NCBI GenBank assembly: GCA_032173965.1
Contig: CM063284.1
Span: 116,348,410-116,412,409, forward strand
Reading direction: 5' to 3'
Length of the DNA stretch: 64,000 nucleotides
From: Sitta carolinensis
Taxonomy: Eukaryota > Chordata > Aves > Passeriformes > Sittidae
Positions 1-41,715 of this stretch are shown here, piece after piece; position 1 is the stretch's first letter, and the number at the start of each line of letters is the position of its first letter. The position numbers and the translations under genes were made by a program. The notes under the pieces are model-generated. The model saw nothing but the letters and a program-made list of their open reading frames with translations, was not told the DNA's origin and did no database searches.

Positions 1-30012
<30,012 letters not shown>

Positions 30013-30179
30013 GCCTCTTTTTTCTTTCTAGCTGCCTGGATGGGGCCTACTTACTTGTTTGTTCACCCTTTCCTCCCCCTGCCCCGCTCGCCTCCACTTC
30101 AATTCAACTGAGACATGAAACTTGTAAGTTGGTTTCCTGTTGCAGAAGACTTTATCCTTCAAATTCTTGTATAACTTTG

Positions 30180-30185
30180 AATAAA
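30180..30185 (+). terminator. RAB2A: Proximal poly(A) signal AATAAA, RAB2A
   Basis: The canonical hexamer lies 168 bases after the stop codon, followed by moderately T/G-rich sequence. An ATTAAA at 30316-30321 with a GTTTGTGTAG block downstream is a second proximal option. Confidence 0.5.
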
Positions 30186-33100
30186 TGGTTAATGTTCACT
30201 TAAAGACAGATTTTGGAGATTGTATTCATATCTATTTACATTTGATTTCTAGGTCAATTGATGTGATTATTTTTGTTAAATGTTGTCTTGTGCCCTTGAC
30301 TACGAACTGAATTGTATTAAACACTACAAAGTCATCTGAGTATTTTAATCAGTTTGTGTAGTTAGGTTTCCCAGCTTCTGAGGTTACCTAATGTTTAATA
30401 TTGTAGAGCTGTCCTCAAGTTTTTTGTCAATTTTCAAGGCTATGAAGAGAAGCGGAAGGACTCTTTTAATTCTGTATTTATCACTTTCTGTATATATAGT
30501 TTAATAACCTGCTTGGGTGTACTTGCCAAGCTAGAATTCTAAATGCATTTGCATAAAATCTATACTACTTAGAGCTTGAAAACTACAGAAGCATTAATAG
30601 GAATTGCTTGGATGCTAAATTTTAAGCCTTTTTGACATTGTTAGCATGTTCATGCTCCCCTGTCATTATCCCGAAATCCAAGAGAGATGCTTAATGTATA
30701 TTACTAGAGGCTACATACGTGCTATCTATTTTAATGCCAAATGTTTGCTGTTTATCCACAATTTCCACAACACCTCTTCAGAAATGGATTAGCTGTTTGC
30801 CTTAACAAATACTATAGGTGAAAACAGAGTATGAATGAAAAGCAGAGGAGGAGTTGATAAATTTAAAATGGCACATTTTAAAAATGTTAATCTTCTCAAT
30901 GTTTTGGGGTTTTTTTCTTGTTTACCACTTGATTTCTAGGTATATTTTTCATGCAAGGACAGTTTTTCAACCTAAATGTATAGTGGTTGTGTAAAGTTTT
31001 CTTTCAGTGACAACTTGTAATCCTAAATATATGGTAAGCATCTTGTCTATTGTGAAGAGGGTGTGAAAATAAAATCTGCCAGTTTGGAAATCTTGGTGAA
31101 AATCAAAACTACAAATGTTTTGTTACTTATTATGGTGATGGCTGGGGGGGCATATTTTTCGTCAAATGAAAGGGTTGCAACACTGCAAAACAAAATCCTG
31201 TGTTTTAGTGTTTATTTGTTAAAATACAGAATGTTCGTGTCACCTTTCATACAACTGAGTTTCCATCTCATCCTGTTTAAATAATTGCAGGCAAAAGGGT
31301 GATGCTAATGCTAGGCCATGCTTCATGTATTGGGGGAAATAAAGGGTGGGGGCAGGCAATGACTGCAAAACTTTTGTCTTACTGGACCAATATTGACTGC
31401 AACAGAACACTGGGGGAAAGGGATCCTTGTATCACCCATTCTAATTGTCAGAACTTGAACATCCAGAGTAAATAAACTTGAGCCTGACAGGTGTAACATA
31501 GTAGTGGTTCTGAGCTTAAATAAAATTTGAAAAAATGGTGTGGAACCTTTCATTGATATCTTGGGAAAGGGGGAACTAGTATGGATTTATGTTAATTGCT
31601 GATTTCAATTCTTTTTTACACACTTAGGAACATTTTCAGCAATATAATCTTAATTTCTTAAAACTTGTTTATTAATAAGAGGTTACTTCATTTACATACT
31701 TTCAACTGTTACCTGTTCATTGTACAGAGTTTGCATTTATAGCACACACTTACTGTTTCAGTTGAAGTTTGAAAATTGTGTTGCATGACAGTAAAACCAT
31801 GAACTGCATGGATGACAAGGGAAAACTGTCATGTCCTAACTAGCTGCTCAAAAGGAGTGAACAAACAAAACTATTAGCTTGAATTAACTACTTGAAGTTT
31901 TTTCTCTTGGCAATGTTCTCGAATTCAGTTGCTTGAGATGAGAGACAAGTGTGCTCTCACAATCTTGTATAACAGCCTGAGCTTCATTGCAAAGGAGAAT
32001 AAATATAGCCATAAAAATTGTCCATTACAGGAGCAGGGGGGGCATTCGTACCCTGCCCTGAGAAGAACAAAAATTCATGCTGTTTTAAGTGGTGATGATT
32101 TGAAAAATTGAAAGCTTCAACCATTTTCTGAAAACATGGAAATGGTATAGAATTGCTCAGGAATCCAAGGCTACTATAGTAAAGAGCCACCAGTACTGCA
32201 TTTTGGGGGGTGAGAAGAGCACGGGGACCATGCTGTGACTTACTAAAGTCATGTATGCAATCAATTGCTGATCCTGCTGGTTTGGTCCTGGCTCCCATGC
32301 CTGTCTTAAGACTGTACATTATGTTAAGACTCTGGTACTTTCAAAGAGCAGCTAGAACAAAACTGAGACTTCCATGCATTCTAGCTGGCTTTTTACCACA
32401 AACTTTATGCACAAGTAAACCTTTTGTTGCTACAGGAGTCTCTGTATTTTTGTAGTTCTGTTTGAGAAGCCCTGATGCTATTTTTTCCAATTAGAGTTAG
32501 AAAATTTTATAGCACGGAACTTAGCAGGAGGTCTTACTTCTAAAACATATGCTTTAACAAGATTATTCTTTCCCAGGTTTCAGTTTTACTTGTATGTGAA
32601 TTGACTGATAACTTGCTGAGATTTCATGTTGAATTCCAGTTGGTTTTGTTGATTACATTTTCACAACCAAAGAAGCAAAATATATAATTGTTTCCCAGCG
32701 ACTTGTACAGCTGTTATGTGTAATGTGAAACTGTTGATAGCAAAAACTCATACCAAGGTGCAATTTTTCCCTTAATCCCAGTTTAGAATATGGTGTAAAG
32801 CATAGTTAACTTAAAAAAAAAAAAAATTGGGGTGATAAGCCCACTAACCATGACTAAACCTTGTCTCTCCCATTTCTACTAAAAATTAAATTAGAATGGA
32901 ATGGAATTTTGGCAGTCAGTGAAGAAAGATTAACAACTCCCCCTCAGTCTTAGAGCTGTGTGTCTCTTGGCTTTAGTCATTCGGATTTATTCTTGTGCGG
33001 ATCAGACTGCAGTGAGTTAAATTAAGAGGACTGCCAAAACTTGCTGATAGGCTAACTTAACAAGTGTCTGAAGCCACTAGCCAGCAGGGAGAAGTCTGTC

Positions 33101-33563
33101 CCTTGCTCCAGAGTTGTATCCTTTCTGCTGTGTTACACTTTCTGAGATTTGGGATTTTTTTTTTTCATTCTAAATCAAGTTTCTCCTGTGTATTATCTCC
33201 TTTCTGTCTTTTCTATTTTCATATTATTTTGTTCAGACTAAATCCTGCAAGCAAAATGCCGCTCTCTGGCTTCAGTTGCTTCCACATCCGTAACTCCCAC
33301 ACTTACAGGAATTTGCCCAGTATGGGGTATTTGTTTTAGGGGTGAAGGGTGGGGCAGAGGGAGAGAGGGATTTATGTGCTATCTGGCTGCATGATATAAA
33401 ATCATGAAGGAAGTATTGCACTGGCTCTGTTACTTGTTACACCTACTGCGTGTACTGGTTTGCATGTGTGTGGGGGATATAATTTGCCTAGTCCGCTTCC
33501 ACTATTGCATGGGAGGAGGTAGGGGAGACAGAGGAAGACTAACAGGTTTTATTTGGATATCTC

Positions 33564-33569
33564 AATAAA
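33564..33569 (+). terminator. RAB2A: Distal poly(A) signal AATAAA, RAB2A
   Basis: AATAAA is followed within 40 bases by a G/U-rich stretch with TGTATGATTTGTGTATG, the expected layout of a cleavage site. Of the distal candidates it has the best downstream element. Confidence 0.45.
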
Positions 33570-33806
33570 TTTGTTTGCTGTGATCATATGTATGATTTGT
33601 GTATGCTTAATGTTCCTCCCCCTAGAATCTCTGGGTTCTCTTCTGCCACATTGTTGCAATGTAACTTTAACAGTATGCAGTGGTGATTTATTGTAATACA
33701 CTACTGAAATCTCCATTTGTAAATAATCCAGGCTGCTGCTGTGTAAGTAGCTGATGAAATGTCTTTACTGGGTCTGCCACATATGAAAGAAACCACAACA
33801 TTAGGC

Positions 33807-34019
33807 AATAAAAACTACTAACAGAATGTTACGAAACCAAGACCATGACAAAAAAGCAGCATGTTGTGGATCTATCATTTTTATTCTTGGGACAGATTTT
33901 ATTATTTTTGGAACTATTACAAGACTTATGTTAAATATTGTGGATGATAAGAGGAAACAGACTCTTGGCAAACATGGAAAACCAATTACAGCATATTACC
34001 CTATTCTCCTTCCAATAAA
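33807..34019 (+). terminator. Two further AATAAA hexamers downstream of RAB2A
   Basis: AATAAA occurs at 33807-33812 and 34014-34019. The second is followed by TTTATTCTTTGC and then a G15 run, which could act as a pausing or auxiliary G-rich element. These may be alternative distal ends or chance. Confidence 0.25.
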
Positions 34020-34062
34020 GGAGGGGCAAAGCTAAAAGTTTATTCTTTGCTTAGCAGCTGGA

Positions 34063-34077
34063 GGGGGGGGGGGGGGG
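34063..34077 (+). repeat. G15 homopolymer
   Basis: Fifteen consecutive G, capable of forming a G-quadruplex in DNA or RNA. It lies 44 bases after the last RAB2A-proximal AATAAA of the cluster. Confidence 0.9.
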
Positions 34078-34079
34078 AA

Positions 34080-36300
34080 AGTGTTGCTGCTTTGGCATTG
34101 GCTTGAGAAGAGATTGTTGCTGTAGCAATCTTACTGCAGGCAATCCAAGCTGGAGAAGGTAAACCTAGCATGCTCCTCAGTCAGTTATATCCCAGCCTGA
34201 AAAAGCACATTGTTATGAGAGTGCTGAATAAAGAAATGGCTATTCTGTGCCATCAGGTATACTGTTCACTTAAAAATAAATTTTAAAACTTGTATTTGGT
34301 TGCAAATCTCTGTGTTGTGGTGATAGGCATTTGACTTGATATATAAACAAGAACACATCTGATATTTAGACATGGGATTTAAATGCAACATCCCATGGCT
34401 CTGTGACGTAGAGGTGAAATAAGGCATAGGAAAAACCAAAGTTTATTTACAAGTCCGCACATCCATTTATATTCCTCTCCCAAATTACAGTTCTTGTAAA
34501 ATTGTCCGTGGCAGCATGAGTGTAGATGAATGGATGCATCAGTATGTTTGTTGGAGTTCTCCCTCCCCAGCATAGTTATGATTTTTAGAATTCCTTCATT
34601 AAAGAGTCAGAGATATAAACGTTTATATTGGGCAGACTCTTGTTGATGGTTGGGTCTATGGTACATTTGCTGTAAATTACACCAGGATCTAATTAGCCTT
34701 TCTTAAGTGAAGCCCAATTTCATTACTTTTCCTAGATGTAGACATAAAATACTGGGAGGGAGGAAAATCCTAAAGTGCAAGGACAGTTCAAAAGAGACCA
34801 AGTTACTTCACTAACAATTGTCACTTTAACATTGTCTCTGTTAAAGTGGTCAAATAAACACTGCATGTTCTGATTATGGCATGGGAAAACATTTTCAGAC
34901 ACAGGAAATGTCTGAAAGAATGTGACTTAAAATCCAGTTAAATAGCAAGGATCCCTGGGAAGGCAGAAATCCATGGGGTTGCTTGCTGTCTCCCAAGATG
35001 AGGCAGGGAGAGGCTATGAGTTTGAGGCATTGCCCAGCACCTGAGTGCTGACACTCACACCTGGGCTGGTGTTGCTACTCGAGGACTGGACCAGCTGTGA
35101 GGAAGGAACTTTTAAATTTGGGCTTTGTTGACAGGTGCACATTTGACAGCACTAAAACAGGCTGAGGCAGTGTCCAGAATTTGTAGGACAGGTGTGAATG
35201 AACGGTTTTTAGGAGAAGGGACAGGTAGAAACAGCAGCAGAGGAAATGGACAAACTTATTTGTTGGCTCTTGGCTCAAAAAAGACCCTGAATCAATGTAC
35301 AACACCTGTCTGATTGTTGTATACAAATAGAGCCAAGCTTTGTCTTGAATGTAGTTAGAAACAGCTTGTCCTTATGGGGGTTTTTTTTATCCCATTTTAA
35401 TTTACGAGGATGACTAGACCTTGGGTTGCTGGTTAGTCTCACATATAAAGTTGTGAAGACAGAGAATATCAGAACAAAAAAGAATTCCTGTGTCTGGTGC
35501 CCTTGAGAGTCAATCCAGCCACTTCTAAGCAAAACATGACTGACTGACCTAAGCCAACTGGTCACCAATGAAGGTCTGTCAGTCATCAGTGGTGCATAAG
35601 AATCCAGTGGATGGGCTCTGCTGCTCCTCCTTGCCCAGTGTTGTTCAGCTTTCATCTCAGAAGTAAAACACTCATGCACAAAAACAAAAGCGATTGTGGC
35701 ATCCCCCGTTTTTATTTTTTAATTTTATATATATATATAATTACTGCTATGAAGCAGAAATTAAGTTTGTGAACTCGTGTGCAAAATTGTAATTCCTCAT
35801 GTGCAGGACCAGCCACTGTGCATCATAAATTAAGTGTTTTGACTTTTCGCTGGGTTCCTATCCAAGTCCAATTCTATTTTCATTCCAGTTTATTTCTCTT
35901 CTTTTTTGTTACTTCTACGGTTTTCTTTGCTTCTTGGAGTTTGAGTGTCTGTTTAACAGATTCAAGAAAGAATAGCATGTTTACATGCTCTCTATTCTTC
36001 TCGAAGACCTGTATTAACTATCACTGGTAAAACAAAACACTTTTATCTACTTTGGATGAAGTGATGATTGCTTTTAATAATGCTACTACGTAAATTTAGA
36101 GACATAATTGGTGACAGGCCCACGTATTTAACTGCTAAATCCCAGCTCCTGGATCATCCATCAGGAATAGAAGGCTTCAGTATAATCACAGAAGAAAAGT
36201 GCAGTTGCCTACTAGTCATATTTTTGGCCAAGCACCATCTGAATGGTGGGGGCTTGTTGGTTTGGGCTTTATTTTGAAGGTGTGTGTAACTTCATTTCGT
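34080..36300. other. Intergenic, no gene seen
   Basis: A+T-rich sequence with another AATAAA at 34227, a 9-bp inverted repeat (CACTTTAAC / GTTAAAGTG, 34822-34848) and a short (TA)n run near 35,727. The overlapping open frames at 35.1-35.7 kb on both strands show no recognisable protein. Confidence 0.7.
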
Positions 36301-36403
36301 CCTGGCTTTCCAGTTTAATTAATCGCTATGCAAGATGAAAAGCAGCTTTCCTGCTTTCCTTCAGTGAGCTCTGAAATTCTAAAGTTGTGGGGTTGTTGCT
36401 CAA

Positions 36404-36579
36404 CCAATCGAAAAGAGGATCCATTAGAGGAGAAGCCTCTACTGAAACTGCTGCTTTGTGAGCCAAGACTTCGCTTGCTTGCTGCAGGAGGGAGGAGACG
36501 GCTTATTATCTGGGCGCTGGGAGCCAGTGTGTTGGAGAGTCTCCTCTTCCTGCTCCACGAGGACTGAGGCGTCTCTGAG
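36404..36579 (+). promoter_or_regulatory. Candidate promoter/first exon of an unassigned transcript
   Basis: A CCAAT box (36404-36408) is followed by a G+C-richer stretch and a strong splice donor CTGAG/GTAAGC with GT at 36580-36581. An exon ending at 36579 would fit a non-coding RNA starting upstream of the CpG island. A short plus-strand open frame (36328-36567) stops just before the donor but has no recognisable homology. No partner acceptor exon could be identified. Confidence 0.25.
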
Positions 36580-37012
36580 GTAAGCAAAGCAGCAGTGCGA
36601 TACTCCCTACGCTTATCAGCTACTATCAGCTGGATCTCCTGTTTGCTCCAGACTCCACCTTTACTTGGAAAGTGCCTGCAATTCCATGAGCTAATTCCTC
36701 CTCCCAGCGCTGTGGCTTGTTGCCACGACCATGTGCTCCTAACCGTGAGCCAGGACAGAAAATGAAGAAAAGCCTACCCCGACATCCCTGTGCCATAACT
36801 TCCTCTTTCTCCATCCTGCCGGGGACGGCTGTTGAGCTTCGCGTGCGTTGGCTCTGACCACCGCGGCAGCCGTCGGTCCGGCCGGGAAGGGAGGGAGGGC
36901 AAAGCAGCGCTGGCCGGGCAGAGCCATCGCCCTCCCGCCGACCAAGCGGCCCGAGCAGCTGCCCCGGTACCGGAGGCTGCCGCTCCCCGGCCGCCACACC
37001 GCCGGCTTAGCC

Positions 37013-37034
37013 GCAGGTGCGAGGTAACACCTGC
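37013..37034. promoter_or_regulatory. Inverted E-box pair
   Basis: GCAGGTG (37013-37019) and CACCTGC (37028-37034) form a perfect 7-bp inverted repeat with an 8-base spacer. Each arm contains a CAGGTG E-box of the type bound by E2A, Snail or ZEB factors. It lies about 20 bases upstream of the TATA box. Confidence 0.5.
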
Positions 37035-37053
37035 TCGGTTGGCACCGGGCCGG

Positions 37054-37060
37054 TATAAAT
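37054..37060 (+). promoter_or_regulatory. TATA box in the orphan CpG island
   Basis: TATAAAT is preceded by G+C-rich sequence (GGGCCGG) as in classical TATA promoters. A + strand start would be expected near 37,085. Sequence downstream is unusually A+T-rich for the island, so chance is possible. Confidence 0.35.
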
Positions 37061-37336
37061 CTACGTTATTTTGATTAAGCTCGGATTGATTAGGAACAGG
37101 TCCGGGCTAACATACCATAAACACCTATTAAACCGAAATAAATACGTCTACAGGGGGCTTAGCTTAAACGGGTGCAGCTTTGCCAGCACGGGAGGCGCGG
37201 AGCTGGCGGCGGACACCGCACACGGCGACCCCGACGGGTGTCGGCACACGGCCCCGGTGCGGCTGCCGGGCGATCACCGACGGCGGTGACCGGTGGCGGC
37301 GGGCGGGCCCGCCGGGGCAGGAAAGCCCGTCCCGGC

Positions 37337-37344
37337 TGACGTCG
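37337..37344. promoter_or_regulatory. CRE-like site TGACGTCG
   Basis: Seven of eight positions of the CREB/ATF palindrome TGACGTCA. The identical octamer occurs in the CHD7 promoter at 49265-49272. Confidence 0.4.
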
Positions 37345-37470
37345 CTGCGCGGAGGCGGCCGCACTGTCTCCGCGGGAGGGGGCGGACGGGGCTCCCCTTG
37401 GGAGGCGGGTGAGGACCGCGCCGTGCCGGAGGCTCCAGCGGAGCCCTGTCCCGGGGGATGGTGTTGACCC

Positions 37471-37484
37471 GTCGCCACGGCAAC
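37471..37484. promoter_or_regulatory. RFX X-box
   Basis: GTCGCCACGGCAAC fits the RFX X-box form GTNRCC-N2-RGYAAC exactly and differs from the ideal palindrome at two of 14 positions. X-boxes in promoters are bound by RFX1-4 and are typical of, but not limited to, ciliary genes. No ciliary gene is visible nearby. Confidence 0.5.
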
Positions 37485-38110
37485 TTCCGACCCGCTGCGG
37501 GAGGGGGCGCAGGTAGCGGGCGGCGGTGGCGGGCTCGGTCCCGCCGTCCCTGCGGGGCTCCCCCCATCGCCCCGGGAAAACGCCCGGCAGCAGCTGCTCG
37601 CTCTTCCCGGCGGTCCTTTGAGGGGGCGCGCCTCTGGTCCCCTCCCCATCCCGGCCGCGATCCTGAGGCGGTGTCCCGGGGCTCACTGCGAGTCCCTGGC
37701 GACACGGATCGGCGGCGGCGGGAGGGGCGGGGTGCGAGCCTGTGTGAGCGGAGCCCCTCGGGAGGGAGGGGGCGCGGTGCTCCTGCCCCGCTGTGGCCCG
37801 GGGGGCAGAGCCGCAAAGCAGCGGGACCTTTCAAAGGAGCGAAGCCCTCCCGGAGCGGGAGCGCGCAAAGGCGTGGGGAGCCCGCCCCGCCCGGCGGACA
37901 GGGACGCGGGATACGCGGCGTCCCGTTCCCGGAAAGAACAATGGCCGTGCGGAAGCCAGGCCGTTTCTCCAGGCCAGCCGGGGCTTCCCTCCGGGATGCG
38001 CTCGCCTGCTCGACCTACGCCCTTGCAGGCAGCCGCGTCCTCCGCTCGCTGCCCGTGCGGAGCCGCACCATTGTGGGACTGCACGGAAGCGTGGGAGGGG
38101 TGACGGCATG

Positions 38111-41100
38111 AGGGAAATCATTCCCTGCTATCAGGGACTGGGTTTCTGTGTCACTCCAAGGGCAGTCCGGCCTGTCGCCCCTCCCTGACCCCGCAGATTC
38201 TGCCTGGAGCCCGTCCCCGAGTTCCTCCTCTGACCCAGCACCAGCTGCAGTGTTGATGACCTGCGTGCTGTGGTACCGAGCCGGCTCTGAGCCTGGCTAA
38301 TAATTGTAAACACAGCGCATAACTATTCTGCCAAGAAAAAGAATAGGGAAATTCATGGGTTTAACTTCTTTCACTGCATATTATTATTTGTAGCACTCTC
38401 CAAAATAATTCCAACTTTTATGTTAAGCTACTGATGCAGAGGAAGAACAAATTATTTCACGTTATTTTCTTACTTGGCAAAATGAAGGTGAAAAAAAAAG
38501 AAGCAATGAATGTAAATATTTTGATCTTTAAATGATTGGACAACTTAATTTTTATGTCTGTTAATTTTTTTCACAACATGAGCAACAAATCAATATTTTA
38601 ACTGTCACCTGTTTTACTTGCAAATGCAGCAAAAATTTCTCTGGATTTTGTACCTTCTGTGCAGGCACTGGCTTTCATTTTAGTATAAGTTAGTCTGGCT
38701 TCATGTAGAGAAAATGAAAATTCCTTATAAAGTCAACTTTTCCTTAACTAGTCTTCTGTGGGTGATTCAGTACTGAATGTGATGCTTAGACAGCAGTTTT
38801 CACTGTGGAAAGGCAAAACTGTGTGAGTTTTTTTCCTCTAAATCTTACAACTCAACAAAATGCTTAGAAGTTGACAGTGGGCATAGTTGATGTTTACCTG
38901 ATTGAATGCTTTGGTTTTAATTTGCTTTTTGGACAGGTAGAGTACACCACAGACATGCCGGGACATTTGGCCCTTCTGAGCAGTTTGTGACTGAGGAGGC
39001 AGATAACTAAACTGTAAATGCCAAGAGAACAATTTCAATGTTCACAGATGAACACCTCTTCCTTTTTGACCTCCTGACATGCCTATTTTAGGTGGGTTTA
39101 AATAAATAGAGAAACATATTGTATGCGATGCATGCTTTTATGTACACACTAATAGAAAATATACATTGAAATGGTATTTAATAGAAAGACAAGCAGCATC
39201 TGAAAAGCACATAAGCCTAATTGATTCCAGACACAACTGGCCTGGATTTTGTTTCCTCTTATTCCAACTTTCTGACCTTGTAAAAATTATCTTGATTGTG
39301 TTATACTAAAACAAGGCCATGATCTTGCACAAACTACCATGTGTGCTGGAGCTGAGAAGTGCCCAGTAAAGCGCTGTGTATGGAGCAAATGCTGACAGCG
39401 TTAGGCCCCAGCACTGCCTGGTTTGTTTTCTCTTGCTTATATCTAATCGTGGTGAAGCAATAGTCTCACTTCTGCTGAAAGCTGGATCTGGGTTTTCATT
39501 TTTAAAGGGGGTAAAAAATGTGTAGTGAAACTTACAACTTGTGGTGAATGGTAGGTTTAAAATTCTCAGAGCAGTTTAAGCTACTGGGATTTTATGGCCT
39601 TTAGACCAGGGGAAAGAACAGGGAGGGTTTAAAAACACGTATTGCCTGTAATTTTTTTCAGTTGTGTGTGTGTGGTGGTATCTCTGTTTTTCAGAAGATT
39701 GTTTCTAGGGATTGGTAGGAGGGTTGAAGGACTTACTGGCTTTGATGATAACCCTTACAATACCGTTGTGCCTTTGTATAAACATGTATGAAAGACCCAG
39801 GACAGCAAAGTGTTCAATGTGCTGCTGTCTTTGGTGTTGGAGAACTAATACTTGAAAAAGTCCGAGGCCTGGGTACACTGATCCTTTTATTACAATAGCT
39901 GCTGTTGTTCCTTCTATTTGGAAATCTGTGTCCTGCTAGCCTTAAGTCTCTGTGGAGAGTAGTGACAAAAAAGGTCTTTCCAACATATTGAACTGATGAT
40001 CCCTCTCCTTATTTTGCTAAAGGCTCTCCTTTTGGTTTTTTTTCTGGATCAAGAATAAACTGGGTATTTGGGCCTTTGTCAGCAAGGTTCCCATGGGCAA
40101 TCCTTTTAAGCACTGTGATTGCCTGTTTAGTGGCAGGGAGGCTTATTAAAAACAACTCCAGGTGGAAGTGGGCCTTTTCCTGCTCCTCCCTTCATCCTGC
40201 TGCAATTGTCTTTCATCCAAGCTCTGAGAACAGCCTGCCATTCAGACTAAGGTACAAAACTAAGACAGTTGTACTCCCTTGGCTGAAATATTAGAGTGTC
40301 TGCCTTTTCTTATGTTGATTTGTTAATGTTCTGGGAGTTTCGTTGTGTATAATGTACTGTGTCAACTTGTGGTGGTTGTTAGACAGCAAATATAACTCAA
40401 AAAGCTAAGCCTACCACTGAAGAAAACGAGAAGCTTTTCTGCATCATGAAATTTGGTTTCCAAGAAGTTGGTATCAATATGACTGCCATCACATTTGGGA
40501 TTTTTTAGTTACCATGTCAATGTTTCTTATTCCCCAACAGATAGCAAGGTGGACATGGTGTGTGGTATGTTACTTATTAAATAAAAGAGCCTGAAGAGCA
40601 TGTGCAGTGTTCTGACTCGAAACTCATGTTAGTTACCTGCTACACCAAAGTTGAATGTTCGTGCCTGCATTCAGAACTGCATCTGTTATCTTTATCTTTT
40701 AGCAACTACTTTACAGCTTTTCTGTTAAGTTACAGGCAAGCTCCAGGTGAAAACATGCTGCCGTGGAAGCCGCGATACAATCTGTGTGCTCAGTGTGAAA
40801 AATTCGGCATGTTCTGGCTTGTGTTTTTTAAGAGAGGAAACAATTGGTCTATTGCTGCTGAGCTGTGCTGTTCCATGCAGCGCTGCCAAAGTGGGCAGCC
40901 TTTGGAGTGTGACCTGTGGCATTACAGATGTGCCTCAAATCCCTTCCCTTCTCAGCCACCACTGGATGAAGACACAAGATCTTCCCTCCTGAACTGAAAC
41001 AAGCAGGTTCTGTTCATCTGCCCAGAGTGCACCAGCAAATACAGTGATTGTGTAAGTTGCTTTTCATACCCAAAGTATAAACAAACTTGTGCACAGGAGA

Positions 41101-41535
41101 GGTGAGTTTCTGGCAGGCTTTCAGGGGAGTTCCCTCAGTGCTGTAGAGCAAAGGTGTTCCTTTTAAAGGATAAAACAAATGTTAGATATTTATGCAAAAC
41201 AGAAACAGAAAATGTGCAGAATGGCAGGATACAAATTGAGGTGTTGTCTGGTGGTGGTGGTGCTTTTAACACTGACGAGTAGCTTCAGCTTTATTTCTTC
41301 ATGTTTGGCACATTAGAGAGCACCTCTGCTTTCAAATCATGAAATCATGTCAGCACGAGTGACGAGCATGTAGCACCTCATCAGATCTTACATGTCTCCT
41401 ATGAAGTGTAAGCATAAAGGGAGATATTCCTTTATTTGTGAGTTGATATTGCCAGAGTACAACTTGTTTTAAGGCTCAGTTAATGGAGTATTCTACTAAA
41501 TACTCAGCTGATTAGAAGTTTGGGGTTTTTACAGT
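38111..41535. other. Intergenic, no gene seen
   Basis: A+T-rich DNA downstream of the orphan CpG island. A plus-strand frame of 131 codons at 40602-40997 has no recognisable domain. No RNA gene or intact mobile element is recognised. Confidence 0.65.
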
Positions 41536-41715
41536 GAAGGTGGCGAAGTACTGGCACAAGATGCCCTGAGGTGGTCGATGCCCCATCCCTGGAAACATTC
41601 AGGGTCAGGTTGGACTGGGCTCTGAGCAACCTGATTGAGTTGAAGATGTCCCTGAACATTGCAGGCTCTTAAAAGTTTGTTCAGACACAAACTATTCATT
41701 GGTTCTATGATCAAA
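41536..41715 (+). mobile_element. CR1 LINE fragment, 3' region
   Basis: The blocks GATGCCCCATCCCTGGAAAC, TTCAGGGTCAGGTTGGACTG, GAGCAACCTGAT and GTGTCCCTG-like text follow the order of the CR1 3' end. A degraded ATTGGTTCTATGAT terminus follows at about 41,698. It is truncated at the 5' end and non-coding. Confidence 0.75.

Larger units (their letters stand above)
30013..34020 (+). other. RAB2A: RAB2A 3' UTR and downstream flank (extent uncertain)
   Basis: A+T-rich sequence after the stop codon. Candidate poly(A) signals appear at 30180, 30316 (ATTAAA), 33564, 33807 and 34014. Transcripts could therefore have short (about 0.2-0.3 kb) or long (about 3.5-4 kb) 3' UTRs. No separate gene is seen. 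Which site is used cannot be decided from sequence. Confidence 0.55.
36830..38110. promoter_or_regulatory. Orphan CpG island between RAB2A and CHD7
   Basis: Base composition changes abruptly to very G+C-rich, CpG-dense DNA, then returns to A+T-rich at about 38.1 kb. It contains a TATA box, an inverted E-box pair, a CRE-like site and an RFX X-box (listed separately), and an A+T-rich notch at about 37,050-37,165. Long open frames exist in several frames on both strands, as expected from stop-codon scarcity, so none is called. It may drive a lncRNA, an upstream CHD7 transcript or a bird-specific gene. Direction is unknown. Confidence 0.75.

Noticed and set aside
37274..38111. Long open frames (131-217 codons) on both strands of the orphan island
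   Set aside because: Multiple mutually overlapping frames with Arg/Pro/Gly-rich content are typical of CpG islands, and none resembles a known protein.
40602..40997. 131-codon plus-strand frame with many cysteines
   Set aside because: I looked for a zinc-finger or secreted cysteine pattern and found no regular spacing or signal context.
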